Assembly (NCBI RefSeq): GCF_900091845.1 | Contig: NZ_FMCI01000370.1 | Location: 1-42,040 of the forward strand | DNA length: 42,040 nucleotides | Direction: 5' to 3' | Source: Streptomyces sp. SolWspMP-5a-2 | GTDB lineage: Bacteria; Actinomycetota; Actinomycetes; Streptomycetales; Streptomycetaceae | In this document: piece after piece, positions 22,429 to 30,951 of the stretch | Numbering within the stretch: the first letter of the stretch is position 1 | Layout of the letters: each line of letters begins with the position of its first letter | Translations under genes and position numbers: made by a program | Notes under the pieces: model-generated | Seen by the model: the letters and a program-made list of their open reading frames with translations, nothing else | The model's database searches: none | Told to the model about the DNA's origin: nothing

Positions 22429-22767
22429 TCAGACGTTGAACCCCAGCGCCCGGAGCTGCTCGCGTCCGTCGTCCGTGATCTTGTCCGGGCCCCACGGCGG
22501 CATCCAGACCCAGTTGATGCGCAGTTCGCTGACGAGGCCGTCGGTGGCGGACTTGGCCTGGTCCTCGATCACGTCGGTCAGCGGACAGGCCGCCGACGTC
22601 AGGGTCATGTCGATGGTCGCGATGTTCGCGTCGTCGATGTGCACGCCGTAGATGAGGCCGAGGTTGACGACGTCGATGCCCAGTTCGGGGTCGACGACGT
22701 CGAGGAGGGCCTCGCGGACCTCCTCCTCGGAGGCGGGCTTCATTCCCACGGTCTCGGTGTCGCTCAT
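22429..22767 (-). CDS. sufT: SufT-type DUF59 iron-sulfur assembly factor
   Basis: A 112-residue MIP18/DUF59 protein, related to PaaD and SufT, with VREALLDVVDPELGIDVVNLGLIYGV and the conserved Cys in TSAACPLTD. It helps mature Fe-S proteins in the cytosol. Its ATG overlaps the sufU stop by 4 bp and AAGGAAG precedes it. It is the last gene of the operon. Confidence 0.85.
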   Translation of the reverse strand: MSDTETVGMKPASEEEVREALLDVVDPELGIDVVNLGLIYGVHIDDANIATIDMTLTSAACPLTDVIEDQAKSATDGLVSELRINWVWMPPWGPDKITDDGREQLRALGFNV

Positions 22768-23216
22768 GCCGTCTTCCTTTCGAACGCCTGGGCCGTCGCG
22801 TCCTTCCAAGCCATCCAGCTCAGCAGTGCGCACTTGACCCGGGCCGGGTACTTGGAGACCCCGGCGAACGCGACCGCGTCCTCCAGTACCTCCTCCATCG
22901 CGTCGTCGGGCTCGATCCTGCCCTTGGACTGCATCAGCTCCAGGAAGGTCTCCTGGACCTTCTGCGCGTCCGCGAGCTCCTTGCCGACCAGCAGATCGTT
23001 GAGCACCGACGCGGACGCCTGGCTGATCGAACAGCCCTGCCCCTCGTAGGAGACGTCCGTGATCGTCGTGCCGTCGTACTTCACACGCAGGGTGATCTCG
23101 TCGCCGCACGTCGGGTTGACGTGGTGCACCTCGGCGTCGCCGTCCCTCAGACCACGCCCGTGCGGGTGCTTGTAGTGGTCCAGGATGACTTCCTGGTACA
23201 TCGAGTCCAGCTTCAC
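22764..23216 (-). CDS. sufU: SufU zinc-dependent sulfur transfer protein
   Basis: A 150-residue IscU-like SufU. The three Cys are Cys37 (NPTCGDE, with Asp39), Cys62 (GQGCSIS) and Cys129 (RVKCALLSW), the set that binds zinc and accepts persulfide from SufS. The insert between the second and third Cys is the SufU type. GTG 23214-23216 is used as the start; ATG 23201 is five codons inside and has no ribosome site. It lies 16 bp downstream of sufS. Confidence 0.88.
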   Translation of the reverse strand: MKLDSMYQEVILDHYKHPHGRGLRDGDAEVHHVNPTCGDEITLRVKYDGTTITDVSYEGQGCSISQASASVLNDLLVGKELADAQKVQETFLELMQSKGRIEPDDAMEEVLEDAVAFAGVSKYPARVKCALLSWMAWKDATAQAFERKTA

Positions 23217-23232
23217 GATCTCAGCACGCCCC

Positions 23233-24489
23233 TCAGCCGAAGAAGTTCCGTACGTGCTCCAGGCCGTCGACCAACGCGTCGATCTCGGCCGGCGTGGAGT
23301 ACAGATAGAACGACGCTCGCGTGGTCGCGGGAATTCCGTACCGCAGGCAGACCGGCCGCGCGCAGTGGTGGCCGACCCGGACCGCGATGCCCTCCTCGTC
23401 GAGGACCTGACCCACGTCGTGCGGGTGGATGTCACCGAGCGTGAAGGAGATCGCGGCGCCCCGGTCCTCGGCCGTGGTCGGGCCGATGATCCGCAGGTCG
23501 GGCACCTCGGCGAGACGGCGGACGGCGTACTCCGTCAGCGCGTGCTCGTGGGCGAGGACGCGGTCCATGCCGATCGCGTCCAGGTAGTCGATGGCCGCGC
23601 CGAGACCGACCGCCTGCGCGATCGGCGGGGTGCCCGCCTCGAACTTGTGCGGCGCGGGGGCGTACGTCGACGAGTGCATCGACACCGTCTCGATCATCTC
23701 GCCGCCGCCGAGGAACGGCGGAAGGTCCTCCAGCAGCTCCTGGCGGCCCCACAGCACGCCGATGCCGGTCGGACCGCACATCTTGTGGCCGGTGAAGGCC
23801 ACGAAGTCGGCCTGGAGCGCCTGCACGTCGAGCGGCATGTGCGGGGCGGCCTGGGAGGCGTCGATGCAGACCAGCGCGCCGACCTCCTGGGCCCGCCGCA
23901 CGATGGCCTCGACCGGGTTGACGGTGCCGAGGATGTTGGAGACCAGCACGAAGGAGACGATCTTCGTCTTCTCGTTGATGACCTCCTCGATGTTCGACAG
24001 GTCGAGGCGGCCGTCGTCGGTGAGGCCGAACCACTTCAGCTTCGCGCCGGTGCGCTGCGCGAGCAGCTGCCACGGCACGATGTTGGAGTGGTGCTCCATC
24101 TCCGTGATGACGATCTCGGTCTCGTGGTCGACCCGGTAGGGCTCGTCGGCCCAGCCGAGCATGTTGGCCACGAGGTTGAGGGACTCGGAGGCGTTCTTGG
24201 TGAAGATCACCTCGTCGCGGCTGGGGGCGTTGACGAACGCGGCGACCTTGTCCCGCGCGCCCTCGTACAGTGCCGTGGCCTCCTCGGCGAGCACATGCAC
24301 ACCGCGGTGGACGTTGGCGTTGTACCGCTCGTAGTACTCGCTCAGGGCGTCCAGCACCTGGCGCGGCTTCTGCGAGGTCGCCGCGTTGTCCAGGTACACG
24401 AGCTTGCGCCCGTCGTGGACCTGACGGTCCAGGATGGGGAAGTCCTTGCGGATCGCCTCGGTGTCGAGGAGGCCCGGCATCTGTGTCAC
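23233..24489 (-). CDS. sufS: Cysteine desulfurase
   Basis: A 418-residue group II cysteine desulfurase. It removes sulfur from cysteine as enzyme persulfide for Fe-S cluster building. The PLP Lys lies in VAFTGHKMCGPTGIG, and the active Cys376 in VGHHCARPVC. The N-terminus reads RKDFPILDR, then YLDNAATSQKP. GTG 24487-24489 overlaps the sufC stop by 4 bp; ATG 24480 is a close alternative. It pairs with SufU encoded next. Confidence 0.92.
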   Translation of the reverse strand: MTQMPGLLDTEAIRKDFPILDRQVHDGRKLVYLDNAATSQKPRQVLDALSEYYERYNANVHRGVHVLAEEATALYEGARDKVAAFVNAPSRDEVIFTKNASESLNLVANMLGWADEPYRVDHETEIVITEMEHHSNIVPWQLLAQRTGAKLKWFGLTDDGRLDLSNIEEVINEKTKIVSFVLVSNILGTVNPVEAIVRRAQEVGALVCIDASQAAPHMPLDVQALQADFVAFTGHKMCGPTGIGVLWGRQELLEDLPPFLGGGEMIETVSMHSSTYAPAPHKFEAGTPPIAQAVGLGAAIDYLDAIGMDRVLAHEHALTEYAVRRLAEVPDLRIIGPTTAEDRGAAISFTLGDIHPHDVGQVLDEEGIAVRVGHHCARPVCLRYGIPATTRASFYLYSTPAEIDALVDGLEHVRNFFG

Positions 24490-25253
24490 GCGGATGCGCC
24501 GCCCTTCGTCGTGTACGCCTCGTAGCCCTCGTCCTCCAGCTTGTCGGCCAGCTCGGCGCCGCCGGACTCGACGATCCGGCCACCGGAGAAGACGTGGACG
24601 TGGTCGGGCTTGATGTAGCGCAGGATGCGCGTGTAGTGGGTGATCAGCAGGGTGCCGACCTCACCGGACTCGCGGACCCGGTTGACGCCCTCGGAGACGA
24701 TGCGCAGGGCGTCGACGTCGAGGCCGGAGTCGGTCTCGTCGAGGATCGCGACCTTCGGCTTGAGCAGCTCCAGCTGAAGGATCTCGTGGCGCTTCTTCTC
24801 ACCGCCGGAGAAGCCCTCGTTGACGTTGCGCTCGGCGAAGGAGGGGTCCATGTTGAGGCGCTGCATGGCCTCCTTGACCTCCTTCACCCAGGTGCGCAGC
24901 TTGGGGGCCTCGCCGCGGATCGCGGTGGCGGAGGTGCGCAGGAAGTTGGAGACCGAGACGCCGGGCACCTCGACCGGGTACTGCATCGCCAGGAACAGGC
25001 CCGCGCGGGCGCGCTCGTCGACGGACATCTCCAGGACGTCCTCGCCGTCGAGCAGGACGGTGCCGCCGGTGATCGTGTACTTCGGGTGACCGGCGAGGGA
25101 GTAGGCGAGGGTCGACTTGCCGGAGCCGTTGGGGCCCATGATGGCGTGCGTCTCGCCCTGCTTCACGGTGAGATCGACGCCCTTGAGGATCTCCTTCGTG
25201 GCGTTGTCGGCCTCGACGGTGACGTGCAGGTCTCGGATTTCAAGCGTTGCCAT
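24486..25253 (-). CDS. sufC: SufC ATPase of the Fe-S scaffold
   Basis: A 255-residue ABC-type ATPase. Walker A is GPNGSGKS (residues 40-47), the signature FSGGEKKRHEI, and Walker B VAILDETDSGLD with the SufC-type Asp after Glu. It drives conformational change of the SufBD scaffold in the cytosol and does not transport. ATG 25251-25253 starts 7 bp after the Rieske gene stop. Confidence 0.92.
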   Translation of the reverse strand: MATLEIRDLHVTVEADNATKEILKGVDLTVKQGETHAIMGPNGSGKSTLAYSLAGHPKYTITGGTVLLDGEDVLEMSVDERARAGLFLAMQYPVEVPGVSVSNFLRTSATAIRGEAPKLRTWVKEVKEAMQRLNMDPSFAERNVNEGFSGGEKKRHEILQLELLKPKVAILDETDSGLDVDALRIVSEGVNRVRESGEVGTLLITHYTRILRYIKPDHVHVFSGGRIVESGGAELADKLEDEGYEAYTTKGGASA

Positions 25254-25260
25254 GGGTGCC

Positions 25261-25593
25261 TCAGGACTCCTGGGTGAGGGAGGCGTGGACGTCGACAAAG
25301 ACGCTGCCCCCTTCGATCTTTACGGGGTAAACGGGGACGGGGCGCGTCGCGGGCAGGCCGGACGGCTTGCCGGTGCGGAGGTCGAACGCGGAGCCGTGCA
25401 GCCAGCACTCGATCTGGCAGTCCTCCACCTCGCCCTCCGAGAGCGAGACGTTCGCGTGGGAGCAGATGTCATGGATCGCGTACACCTCTCCCCCGGTGCG
25501 GACGACGGAGACGGGCGTGCCGTCGAGTTCCACCCGCCTGGGGGTGTCCTCGTCCAGCTCGCCCAGCTCGCAGGCGCGTACGAAGGTGGTCAT
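25261..25593 (-). CDS. Rieske [2Fe-2S] ferredoxin in the suf operon
   Basis: A 110-residue dioxygenase-type Rieske ferredoxin. Cluster ligands are Cys44 and His46 (CSH) and Cys63 and His66 (CWLH). It probably supplies electrons or a cluster during assembly. It overlaps sufD by 4 bp and lies between sufD and sufC, as in other actinobacteria. Confidence 0.88.
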   Translation of the reverse strand: MTTFVRACELGELDEDTPRRVELDGTPVSVVRTGGEVYAIHDICSHANVSLSEGEVEDCQIECWLHGSAFDLRTGKPSGLPATRPVPVYPVKIEGGSVFVDVHASLTQES

Positions 25594-26774
25594 GCGACCG
25601 ACGCCTCCAGCTCCTCCGCGATCTTCGCGAGGAGGCGCTCCTCGATGTCCGGGACGCCGATCTGCTGGACGAGTTCGGCGAAGAAGCCGCGGACCACCAG
25701 GCGGCGGGCGTCCTTCTCCGGGATGCCGCGCGCCATCAGGTAGAAGAGCTGCTCGTCGTCGAAGCGGCCGGTGGTGGAGGCGTGCCCGGCGCCGACGATC
25801 TCGCCGGTCTCGATCTCCAGGTTCGGCACCGAGTCGACCCGCGCGCCGTCCGTGAGGACGAGGTTGCGGTTCATCTCGTAGGTGTCGGTGCCCTCCGCCC
25901 TGGCCTCGATCAGCACGTCGCCGATCCAGACCGCGTGCGCGTCCTGGCCCTGGAGGGCGCCCTTGTAGACGACGTTCGAGGTGCAGTGCGGGGTGTTGTG
26001 GTCGACGAGCAGGCGGTGCTCCTGGTGCTGCCCGGCGTCGGTGAAGTAGAGGCCGAACAGCTGGGCCTCGCCGCCGGGGCCCGCGTAGGCGACCCGCGGG
26101 TGCAGCCGGACCAGGTCGCCGCCGAAGGTGACGACGACGGACTTGAAGGTGGCGTCCCGGCCGACCAGCGCGTTGTGCTGGCCGACGTGGACGGCCTTGT
26201 CGTCCCAGTCCTGGACGGAGACCACGGTCAGCTTGGCGCCGTCGCCGAGGATGTAGTCGACGTTGGCGGCGAGCACCGCGTCACCGGTGTGGTCGATGAC
26301 GACGACGGCCTCGGCGAAGGCCCCCAGCTCGACGACCTGGTGGCCGTAGGCGACCCCGCCCTCGCCGTGCACGGTGATCCGGATCGGCTCGGTGAGCACC
26401 GTCTCCTTGGGGACGGTGACCACGGAGGCCAGCTCGAACGCCGAGTGGGCCTGGGCGGCGACCCGGTCGGCCGGGACACCGCCGCGGCCGATCCGGGCGT
26501 CGTCGCGGCCGACGAGTTCGACGCCGACGCCCTCGGGGGCCTCGACGGCGGTCTTCACGCCCTCGCCGGTCGCGACGGCGGTGCCGTCGTGCAGTCCGCG
26601 CAGGCGCTCCAGCGGGGTGAACCGCCACTCCTCCTCACGGCCGTGCGGGACCGGGAAGTCCGCGACGTCGAAAGAGGGGGGCGCGCTCATGCGGGTCGCG
26701 ACGGTCGACTCGGCGGCCACCGCGATGGCGCCGGCGGTGGTGGAGCCCACCGGGGAGTTCTGAGCCTCAGCCAT
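25590..26774 (-). CDS. sufD: SufD scaffold subunit
   Basis: A 394-residue SufD with the beta-helix core (DATFKSVVVTFGGDLVRLHP, then LLVDHNTPHCTSNVVYKG) and the C-terminal GHASTTGRFDDEQLFYLMARG shared with SufB. It forms SufBC2D with SufB and SufC. The N-terminal ~45 residues (Ala/Thr-rich) are more variable. Its start lies 56 bp downstream of the sufB stop. Confidence 0.92.
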   Translation of the reverse strand: MAEAQNSPVGSTTAGAIAVAAESTVATRMSAPPSFDVADFPVPHGREEEWRFTPLERLRGLHDGTAVATGEGVKTAVEAPEGVGVELVGRDDARIGRGGVPADRVAAQAHSAFELASVVTVPKETVLTEPIRITVHGEGGVAYGHQVVELGAFAEAVVVIDHTGDAVLAANVDYILGDGAKLTVVSVQDWDDKAVHVGQHNALVGRDATFKSVVVTFGGDLVRLHPRVAYAGPGGEAQLFGLYFTDAGQHQEHRLLVDHNTPHCTSNVVYKGALQGQDAHAVWIGDVLIEARAEGTDTYEMNRNLVLTDGARVDSVPNLEIETGEIVGAGHASTTGRFDDEQLFYLMARGIPEKDARRLVVRGFFAELVQQIGVPDIEERLLAKIAEELEASVA

Positions 26775-26830
26775 GGCTGTCGTAGTGCTCGCTTTCTAGG
26801 ACGGGACGGGCGGGAGGGTGCGGCGGGCGC

Positions 26831-28255
26831 TCAGCCGACCGCGCCTTCCATCTGCAGCTCGATCAGCCGGTTGAGTTCGAGGGCGTACTCCATCGGCAGC
26901 TCCTTCGCGATCGGCTCGACGAAGCCGCGCACGATCATGGCCATCGCCTCGAACTCCGTCATACCGCGGCTCATCAGGTAGAAGAGCTGGTCGTCGGAGA
27001 CCTTGGAGACGGTCGCCTCGTGGCCCATGGACACGTCGTCCTCGCGGACGTCGACGTACGGGTACGTGTCGGAGCGCGAGACGGTGTCGACGAGCAGGGC
27101 GTCGCAGAGCACGTTCGACTTGGAGCCGTGGGCGCCCTCGCCGATCTCGACGAGACCGCGGTAGGAGGTGCGGCCGCCGCCGCGCGCCACCGACTTGGAG
27201 ACGATGTTCGACGACGTGTTCGGCGCCATGTGGACCATCTTGGAACCGGCGTCCTGGTGCTGGCCCTCGCCCGCGAAGGCGATGGAGAGCGTCTCGCCCT
27301 TGGCGTGCTCGCCCATCAGGTAGACGGCCGGGTACTTCATGGTCACCTTGGAGCCGATGTTGCCGTCGACCCACTCCATGGTGGCGCCCTCGTAGGCGAC
27401 GGCGCGCTTGGTGACCAGGTTGTAGACGTTGTTCGACCAGTTCTGGATGGTCGTGTAGCGGCACCGCGCGTTCTTCTTGACGATGATCTCGACGACCGCG
27501 GAGTGCAGCGAGTCGGACTTGTAGATCGGGGCGGTGCAGCCCTCGACGTAGTGCACGTAGGCACCCTCGTCGACGATGATCAGGGTCCGCTCGAACTGGC
27601 CCATGTTCTCCGTGTTGATGCGGAAGTAGGCCTGGAGCGGGATCTCCACGTGCACGTTCTTCGGCACGTAGATGAAGGAACCGCCGGACCACACGGCCGA
27701 GTTCAGCGACGCGAACTTGTTGTCGCCGACCGGGATGACGGTCCCGAAGTACTCCTTGAACAGCTCGGGGTGCTCGCGCAGGGCGGTGTCGGTGTCGAGG
27801 AAGATGACGCCCTGCTCCTCCAGGTCCTCACGGATCTGGTGGTAGACGACCTCGGACTCGTACTGGGCCGCGACACCGGCCACCAGGCGCTGCTTCTCCG
27901 CCTCGGGGATGCCGAGCTTGTCGTACGTGTTCTTGATGTCCTCGGGCAGGTCCTCCCAGGACTCCGCCTGCTTCTCCGTGGAGCGCACGAAGTACTTGAT
28001 GTTGTCGAAGTCGATGCCCGAGAGGTCGGAGCCCCAGTTCGGCATGGGCTTCTTCTCGAACAGCTTCAGGCCCTTGAGCCGGAGCTTGGTCATCCACTCG
28101 GGCTCCGACTTCTTGGCGGAGATGTCGCGGACGACGTCCTCGTTGATCCCGCGCTTGGCAGAGGCACCGGCCACGTCGGAGTCGGCCCAGCCGTATTCGT
28201 AGGTGCCCAGGCCCTCGAGCTCGGGGTGGGCGGTCTCCTCGATGGGGAGCGTCAT
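26831..28255 (-). CDS. sufB: SufB scaffold subunit
   Basis: A 474-residue SufB, the subunit that holds the nascent cluster. Recognisable parts are SEPEWMTKLRLKGLKLF, FIYVPKNVHVEIPLQAYFRI, VHYVEGCTAPIYKSDSLHSA with the conserved Cys, and GHEATVSKVSDDQLFYLMSRG. No intein is present, unlike in some actinobacterial SufB. GGAGG precedes the ATG, which overlaps the sufR stop by 4 bp. Confidence 0.93.
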   Translation of the reverse strand: MTLPIEETAHPELEGLGTYEYGWADSDVAGASAKRGINEDVVRDISAKKSEPEWMTKLRLKGLKLFEKKPMPNWGSDLSGIDFDNIKYFVRSTEKQAESWEDLPEDIKNTYDKLGIPEAEKQRLVAGVAAQYESEVVYHQIREDLEEQGVIFLDTDTALREHPELFKEYFGTVIPVGDNKFASLNSAVWSGGSFIYVPKNVHVEIPLQAYFRINTENMGQFERTLIIVDEGAYVHYVEGCTAPIYKSDSLHSAVVEIIVKKNARCRYTTIQNWSNNVYNLVTKRAVAYEGATMEWVDGNIGSKVTMKYPAVYLMGEHAKGETLSIAFAGEGQHQDAGSKMVHMAPNTSSNIVSKSVARGGGRTSYRGLVEIGEGAHGSKSNVLCDALLVDTVSRSDTYPYVDVREDDVSMGHEATVSKVSDDQLFYLMSRGMTEFEAMAMIVRGFVEPIAKELPMEYALELNRLIELQMEGAVG

Positions 28256-29004
28256 GCGGGGTTCCTCCCGGCGGTGCTTGCGGATGCGTGATCAGTGGTC
28301 GGCAGATTCTTGGGGATGAACGTCGTGCAGACGCCGTCACCGTGCGCGATGGTCGCCAGCCGCTGGACATGGGTGCCGAGCAGCTGGGAGAAGATCTCCG
28401 TCTCCGCCTCGCAGAGCTGGGGGAACTTCTCGGCGACATGGGCGACCGGGCAGTGGTGCTGGCAGAGCTGCTCGCCCCGTTGCGGGAACGGCGCGCTGCG
28501 CGCCGTAGCAGCGTACCCGTCCGCGCTCAACGCCTTGGCCAGGGCCGCCGTGCGGTCCTCGGGGGCCGCGGCGGCGATGGCCTCGCGGTAGGCGGCGGCC
28601 TGTTCGGCGATCCGGGCGCGGGCGAAGGCGACGACCGCCTCGTCCCCGCCGCAGCGCTCCTGGATCCAGCGCAGGGCGTCGGCGGCGAGCTTGTCGTAGG
28701 ACTGGTCGAAGGCGTCGCGGCCGCAGTCGGTGAGGGCGAAGACCTTGGCGGGCCGCCCCCGGGTGCGCGCGCCGTAGACCCGCTGCTCGCGGGCCTCGAC
28801 GACGTCGTCGGCGACCAGGGCGTCCAGGTGGCGCCGGACGGCGGCCTGGGTGAGGCCGAGGCGCCCGGCCAGCACGGCGACGGTGGAGGGGCCGTGGTCC
28901 AGGATGGATCGCGCGACGCGGTTGCGGGTGGACCGCTCACCGGTCGCGAGCTCCTCCTGCGGGGCCCCCGTGGGGGTCTCCCGAGCCTCGCCGACGTTTT
29001 TCAC
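28252..29004 (-). CDS. sufR: SufR-type Fe-S sensing repressor
   Basis: A 250-residue winged-helix regulator. The DNA-binding part is RNRVARSILDHGPSTVAVLAGRL with LTQAAVRRHLDALV, and the wing is RGRPAKVFALT. C-terminal cysteines in GEQLCQHHCPVAHVAEKFPQ and the LCEAE that follows (spacing C-x3-C-x12-C) should bind the Fe-S cluster that makes it repress when clusters are plentiful. GTG 29002-29004 gives the family N-terminus KNVGEARETP. An in-frame GTG at 29076 would add a non-conserved leader. It heads the suf operon, and a CAAC-N6-GTTG repeat overlaps its start. Confidence 0.88.
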   Translation of the reverse strand: MKNVGEARETPTGAPQEELATGERSTRNRVARSILDHGPSTVAVLAGRLGLTQAAVRRHLDALVADDVVEAREQRVYGARTRGRPAKVFALTDCGRDAFDQSYDKLAADALRWIQERCGGDEAVVAFARARIAEQAAAYREAIAAAAPEDRTAALAKALSADGYAATARSAPFPQRGEQLCQHHCPVAHVAEKFPQLCEAETEIFSQLLGTHVQRLATIAHGDGVCTTFIPKNLPTTDHASASTAGRNPA

Positions 29005-29017
29005 AACGCCATTGTTG
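29004..29017 (-). promoter_or_regulatory. Inverted repeat at the sufR start, candidate SufR operator
   Basis: CAAC-GCCATT-GTTG covers the first base of the sufR start codon and the 13 bp upstream. A self-binding repressor there would shut off the whole suf operon. Confidence 0.45.
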
Positions 29018-29076
29018 CGTAATTCCTCAGGGCCGGGCAAGCCACGGCGGGGCCGACCGGCGGTGCCCTGCGTCAC

Positions 29077-29095
29077 TTAGGTTTACCTAATCTGA
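29077..29095. promoter_or_regulatory. Iron-box-like site (DmdR/IdeR) upstream of suf
   Basis: TTAGGTTTACCTAATCTGA matches 15 of 19 positions of the DtxR/IdeR/DmdR iron box (TTAGGTTAGSCTAACCTAA). It contains the near-perfect palindrome TTAGGT-TT-ACCTAA without the central bases. It lies 73 bp upstream of sufR, between sufR and the divergent AAC(3)-like gene. Confidence 0.55.
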
Positions 29096-29236
29096 CCTGC
29101 GGAAACGATCACCGGCCGAGCACGGCACTGGCGTGACCAGGCCCCTTCCGGGAGACTCGGGCCCCATGCCCACCCCGCCCCGACCGGCCCCCTCGTCACC
29201 CGGGACAGCCTCTCCGCCGAGCTGCGCCGGCTCGGC

Positions 29237-30016
29237 GTGGCGCGCGGCGACACCCTGCTGACGCACTCCTCCCTCTCCCGCCTCGGCTGGGTCAACGGCG
29301 GCGCCGTCGCCGTCGTCCACGGGCTCCTGGACGCCCTCGGTCCCGACGGCACCCTCGTGGTCCCGGCCCACTCGGGCGACCTCTCCGACCCCGCCCTGTG
29401 GACCAGGCCCCCGGTGCCCCGCGACTGGTGGGAGCCGATCCGCGCCAGCATGCCCGCGTACGACCCGCGCACCACCCGCTCGCGCGGCGTCGGCGTGCTC
29501 CCGGAGACCGTCCGCACCTGGCCGGGCGCCCTGCGCAGCGCCCACCCGCACACCTCCTTCGCCGCCCTCGGGCCGCGGGCCGCGCACGTCGTCGAGGGGC
29601 ACGCCCCCGACTGCCGTCTCGGCGAGCGCAGCCCGCTGGCCCGCCTGGAGGAGCTGGGCGCCCGGGTGCTGATGCTGGGCACCGGGTACGACACCTGCAC
29701 CGGCTTCCACCTCGCCGAGTACCGGATCCCGGCGCCGCTGGTCCCCATCGGCCGCCCGGCGCCCGGCGGCGGCTGGGACGTCCTCACCGAGGTGTCCATC
29801 ACCTCGGAGCGCTTCGACGAACTCGGCCACGACTTCGAACGCGACCGGCCCGTCGCGCGCGGCCGGGTCGGCGCCGCCGAGACCCGCCTGTTCCCGCTCG
29901 CGGACGCGGTGGCCTACGCCGAGCGGTGGCTCGCGACGCACCGCTCACGGGCCGAGGAACCCCCCTCGGGTGGAGATCCCGCACCCGCCGCACCCGGACC
30001 CGGGCCGCGTCCCTAG
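29237..30016 (+). CDS. AAC(3)-family N-acetyltransferase, 5' end uncertain or frameshifted
   Basis: A 259-residue product of the aminoglycoside 3-N-acetyltransferase fold (acetyl-CoA dependent). Family motifs are DTLLTHSSLSRLGWVNGG, DGTLVVPAHSGDL, HPHTSFAALGPRA and CTGFHLAEYR. Codons before GTG 29237 still read like the family N-terminus (GPLVTRDSLSAELRRLGV), but no ATG, GTG or TTG lies in that frame. The natural-looking ATG 29166 (after GGGAG) is in another phase; one extra C in the C-run near 29190-29195 would join them. Either a base was lost or misread, or translation starts at the GTG and the protein lacks about 20 residues. Drug resistance need not follow, since many such genes have other or unknown substrates. 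Confidence 0.75.
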   Translation: MARGDTLLTHSSLSRLGWVNGGAVAVVHGLLDALGPDGTLVVPAHSGDLSDPALWTRPPVPRDWWEPIRASMPAYDPRTTRSRGVGVLPETVRTWPGALRSAHPHTSFAALGPRAAHVVEGHAPDCRLGERSPLARLEELGARVLMLGTGYDTCTGFHLAEYRIPAPLVPIGRPAPGGGWDVLTEVSITSERFDELGHDFERDRPVARGRVGAAETRLFPLADAVAYAERWLATHRSRAEEPPSGGDPAPAAPGPGPRP

Positions 30017-30027
30017 ACTCTGGACCC

Positions 30028-30951
30028 ATGCGAAGCGAGCCCGTGGTCCAGGTGCAGGCCCTGGTGAAGAGGTACGGCACCAGAACCGCGGTGGACGGCC
30101 TCGACCTGGTGGCCGAGGCGGGCGTGACCGCCGTCCTCGGACCCAACGGCGCGGGCAAGACCAGCACCGTCGAGATCTGCGAGGGGTACCGGAAGCCGGA
30201 CGCGGGGACGGTCCGGGTGCTCGGGCTCGACCCGGTGCGCCAGGCCGCCGAGCTGCGCCCCAGGATCGGCGTCATGCTCCAGTCCGGCGGGGTCTACTCC
30301 GGCGCGCGGGCCGACGAGATGCTGCGCCACGTCGCCCGGCTGCACGCCCACCCGCTGGACGTGGACGCCCTCGTCGAACGCCTGGGCCTCGGCTCCTGCG
30401 GCCGCACCGCCTACCGGCGCCTGTCCGGCGGGCAGCAGCAGCGGCTCGCCCTGGCCATGGCGGTCGTCGGGCGGCCCGAGCTGGTCTTCCTGGACGAGCC
30501 CACCGCCGGGCTCGACCCGCAGGCCCGACGCGCCACCTGGGACCTGGTGCGCGACCTGCGCGCCGACGGCGTCTCCGTCATCCTCACCACCCACCACATG
30601 GACGAGGCCGAACAGCTCGCCGACGACGTCGCGATCATCGACGCCGGGCGGGTCATCGCCCACGGCTCCCCCGAGGAGCTGTGCCGCGGCGGCGCGGAGA
30701 ACACCCTGCGCTTCGGCGGACGTCCCGGCCTCGACGTCGGCTCCCTCCTCAAGGCGCTCCCCGCGGACTCCAGCGCGGTGGAGCTGACGCCGGGCTCCTA
30801 CCGGGTCGCCGGGGAGGTCGACCCGCAACTGCTGGCGACGGTGACCTCCTGGTGCGCCCAGCACGGGGTGATGCCGGACCGCATCTCGGTGGAGCGGCAC
30901 ACCCTCGAAGACGTCTTCCTGGAGCTGACCGGCAAGGAGCTGCGCTCGTGA
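30028..30951 (+). CDS. ABC-2 type exporter, ATP-binding protein
   Basis: A 307-residue ATPase: Walker A GPNGAGKT, Q-loop VMLQSGG, signature RLSGGQQQRLAL, Walker B LVFLDEPTAGLD and switch His in ILTTHHMDEAE. The C-terminal 80 residues are a DUF4162-like extension common in drug-exporter ATPases. The ATG has no clear ribosome site; TAGACT (30014-30019) 8 bp before it may be a -10 box. It overlaps the permease gene by 4 bp. The exported substrate is unknown. Confidence 0.88.
   Translation: MRSEPVVQVQALVKRYGTRTAVDGLDLVAEAGVTAVLGPNGAGKTSTVEICEGYRKPDAGTVRVLGLDPVRQAAELRPRIGVMLQSGGVYSGARADEMLRHVARLHAHPLDVDALVERLGLGSCGRTAYRRLSGGQQQRLALAMAVVGRPELVFLDEPTAGLDPQARRATWDLVRDLRADGVSVILTTHHMDEAEQLADDVAIIDAGRVIAHGSPEELCRGGAENTLRFGGRPGLDVGSLLKALPADSSAVELTPGSYRVAGEVDPQLLATVTSWCAQHGVMPDRISVERHTLEDVFLELTGKELRS

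Noticed and set aside
29004..29076. Longer SufR starting at GTG 29076
   Set aside because: The extra residues are not part of the family N-terminus, and the iron-box region would fall directly at the start codon.
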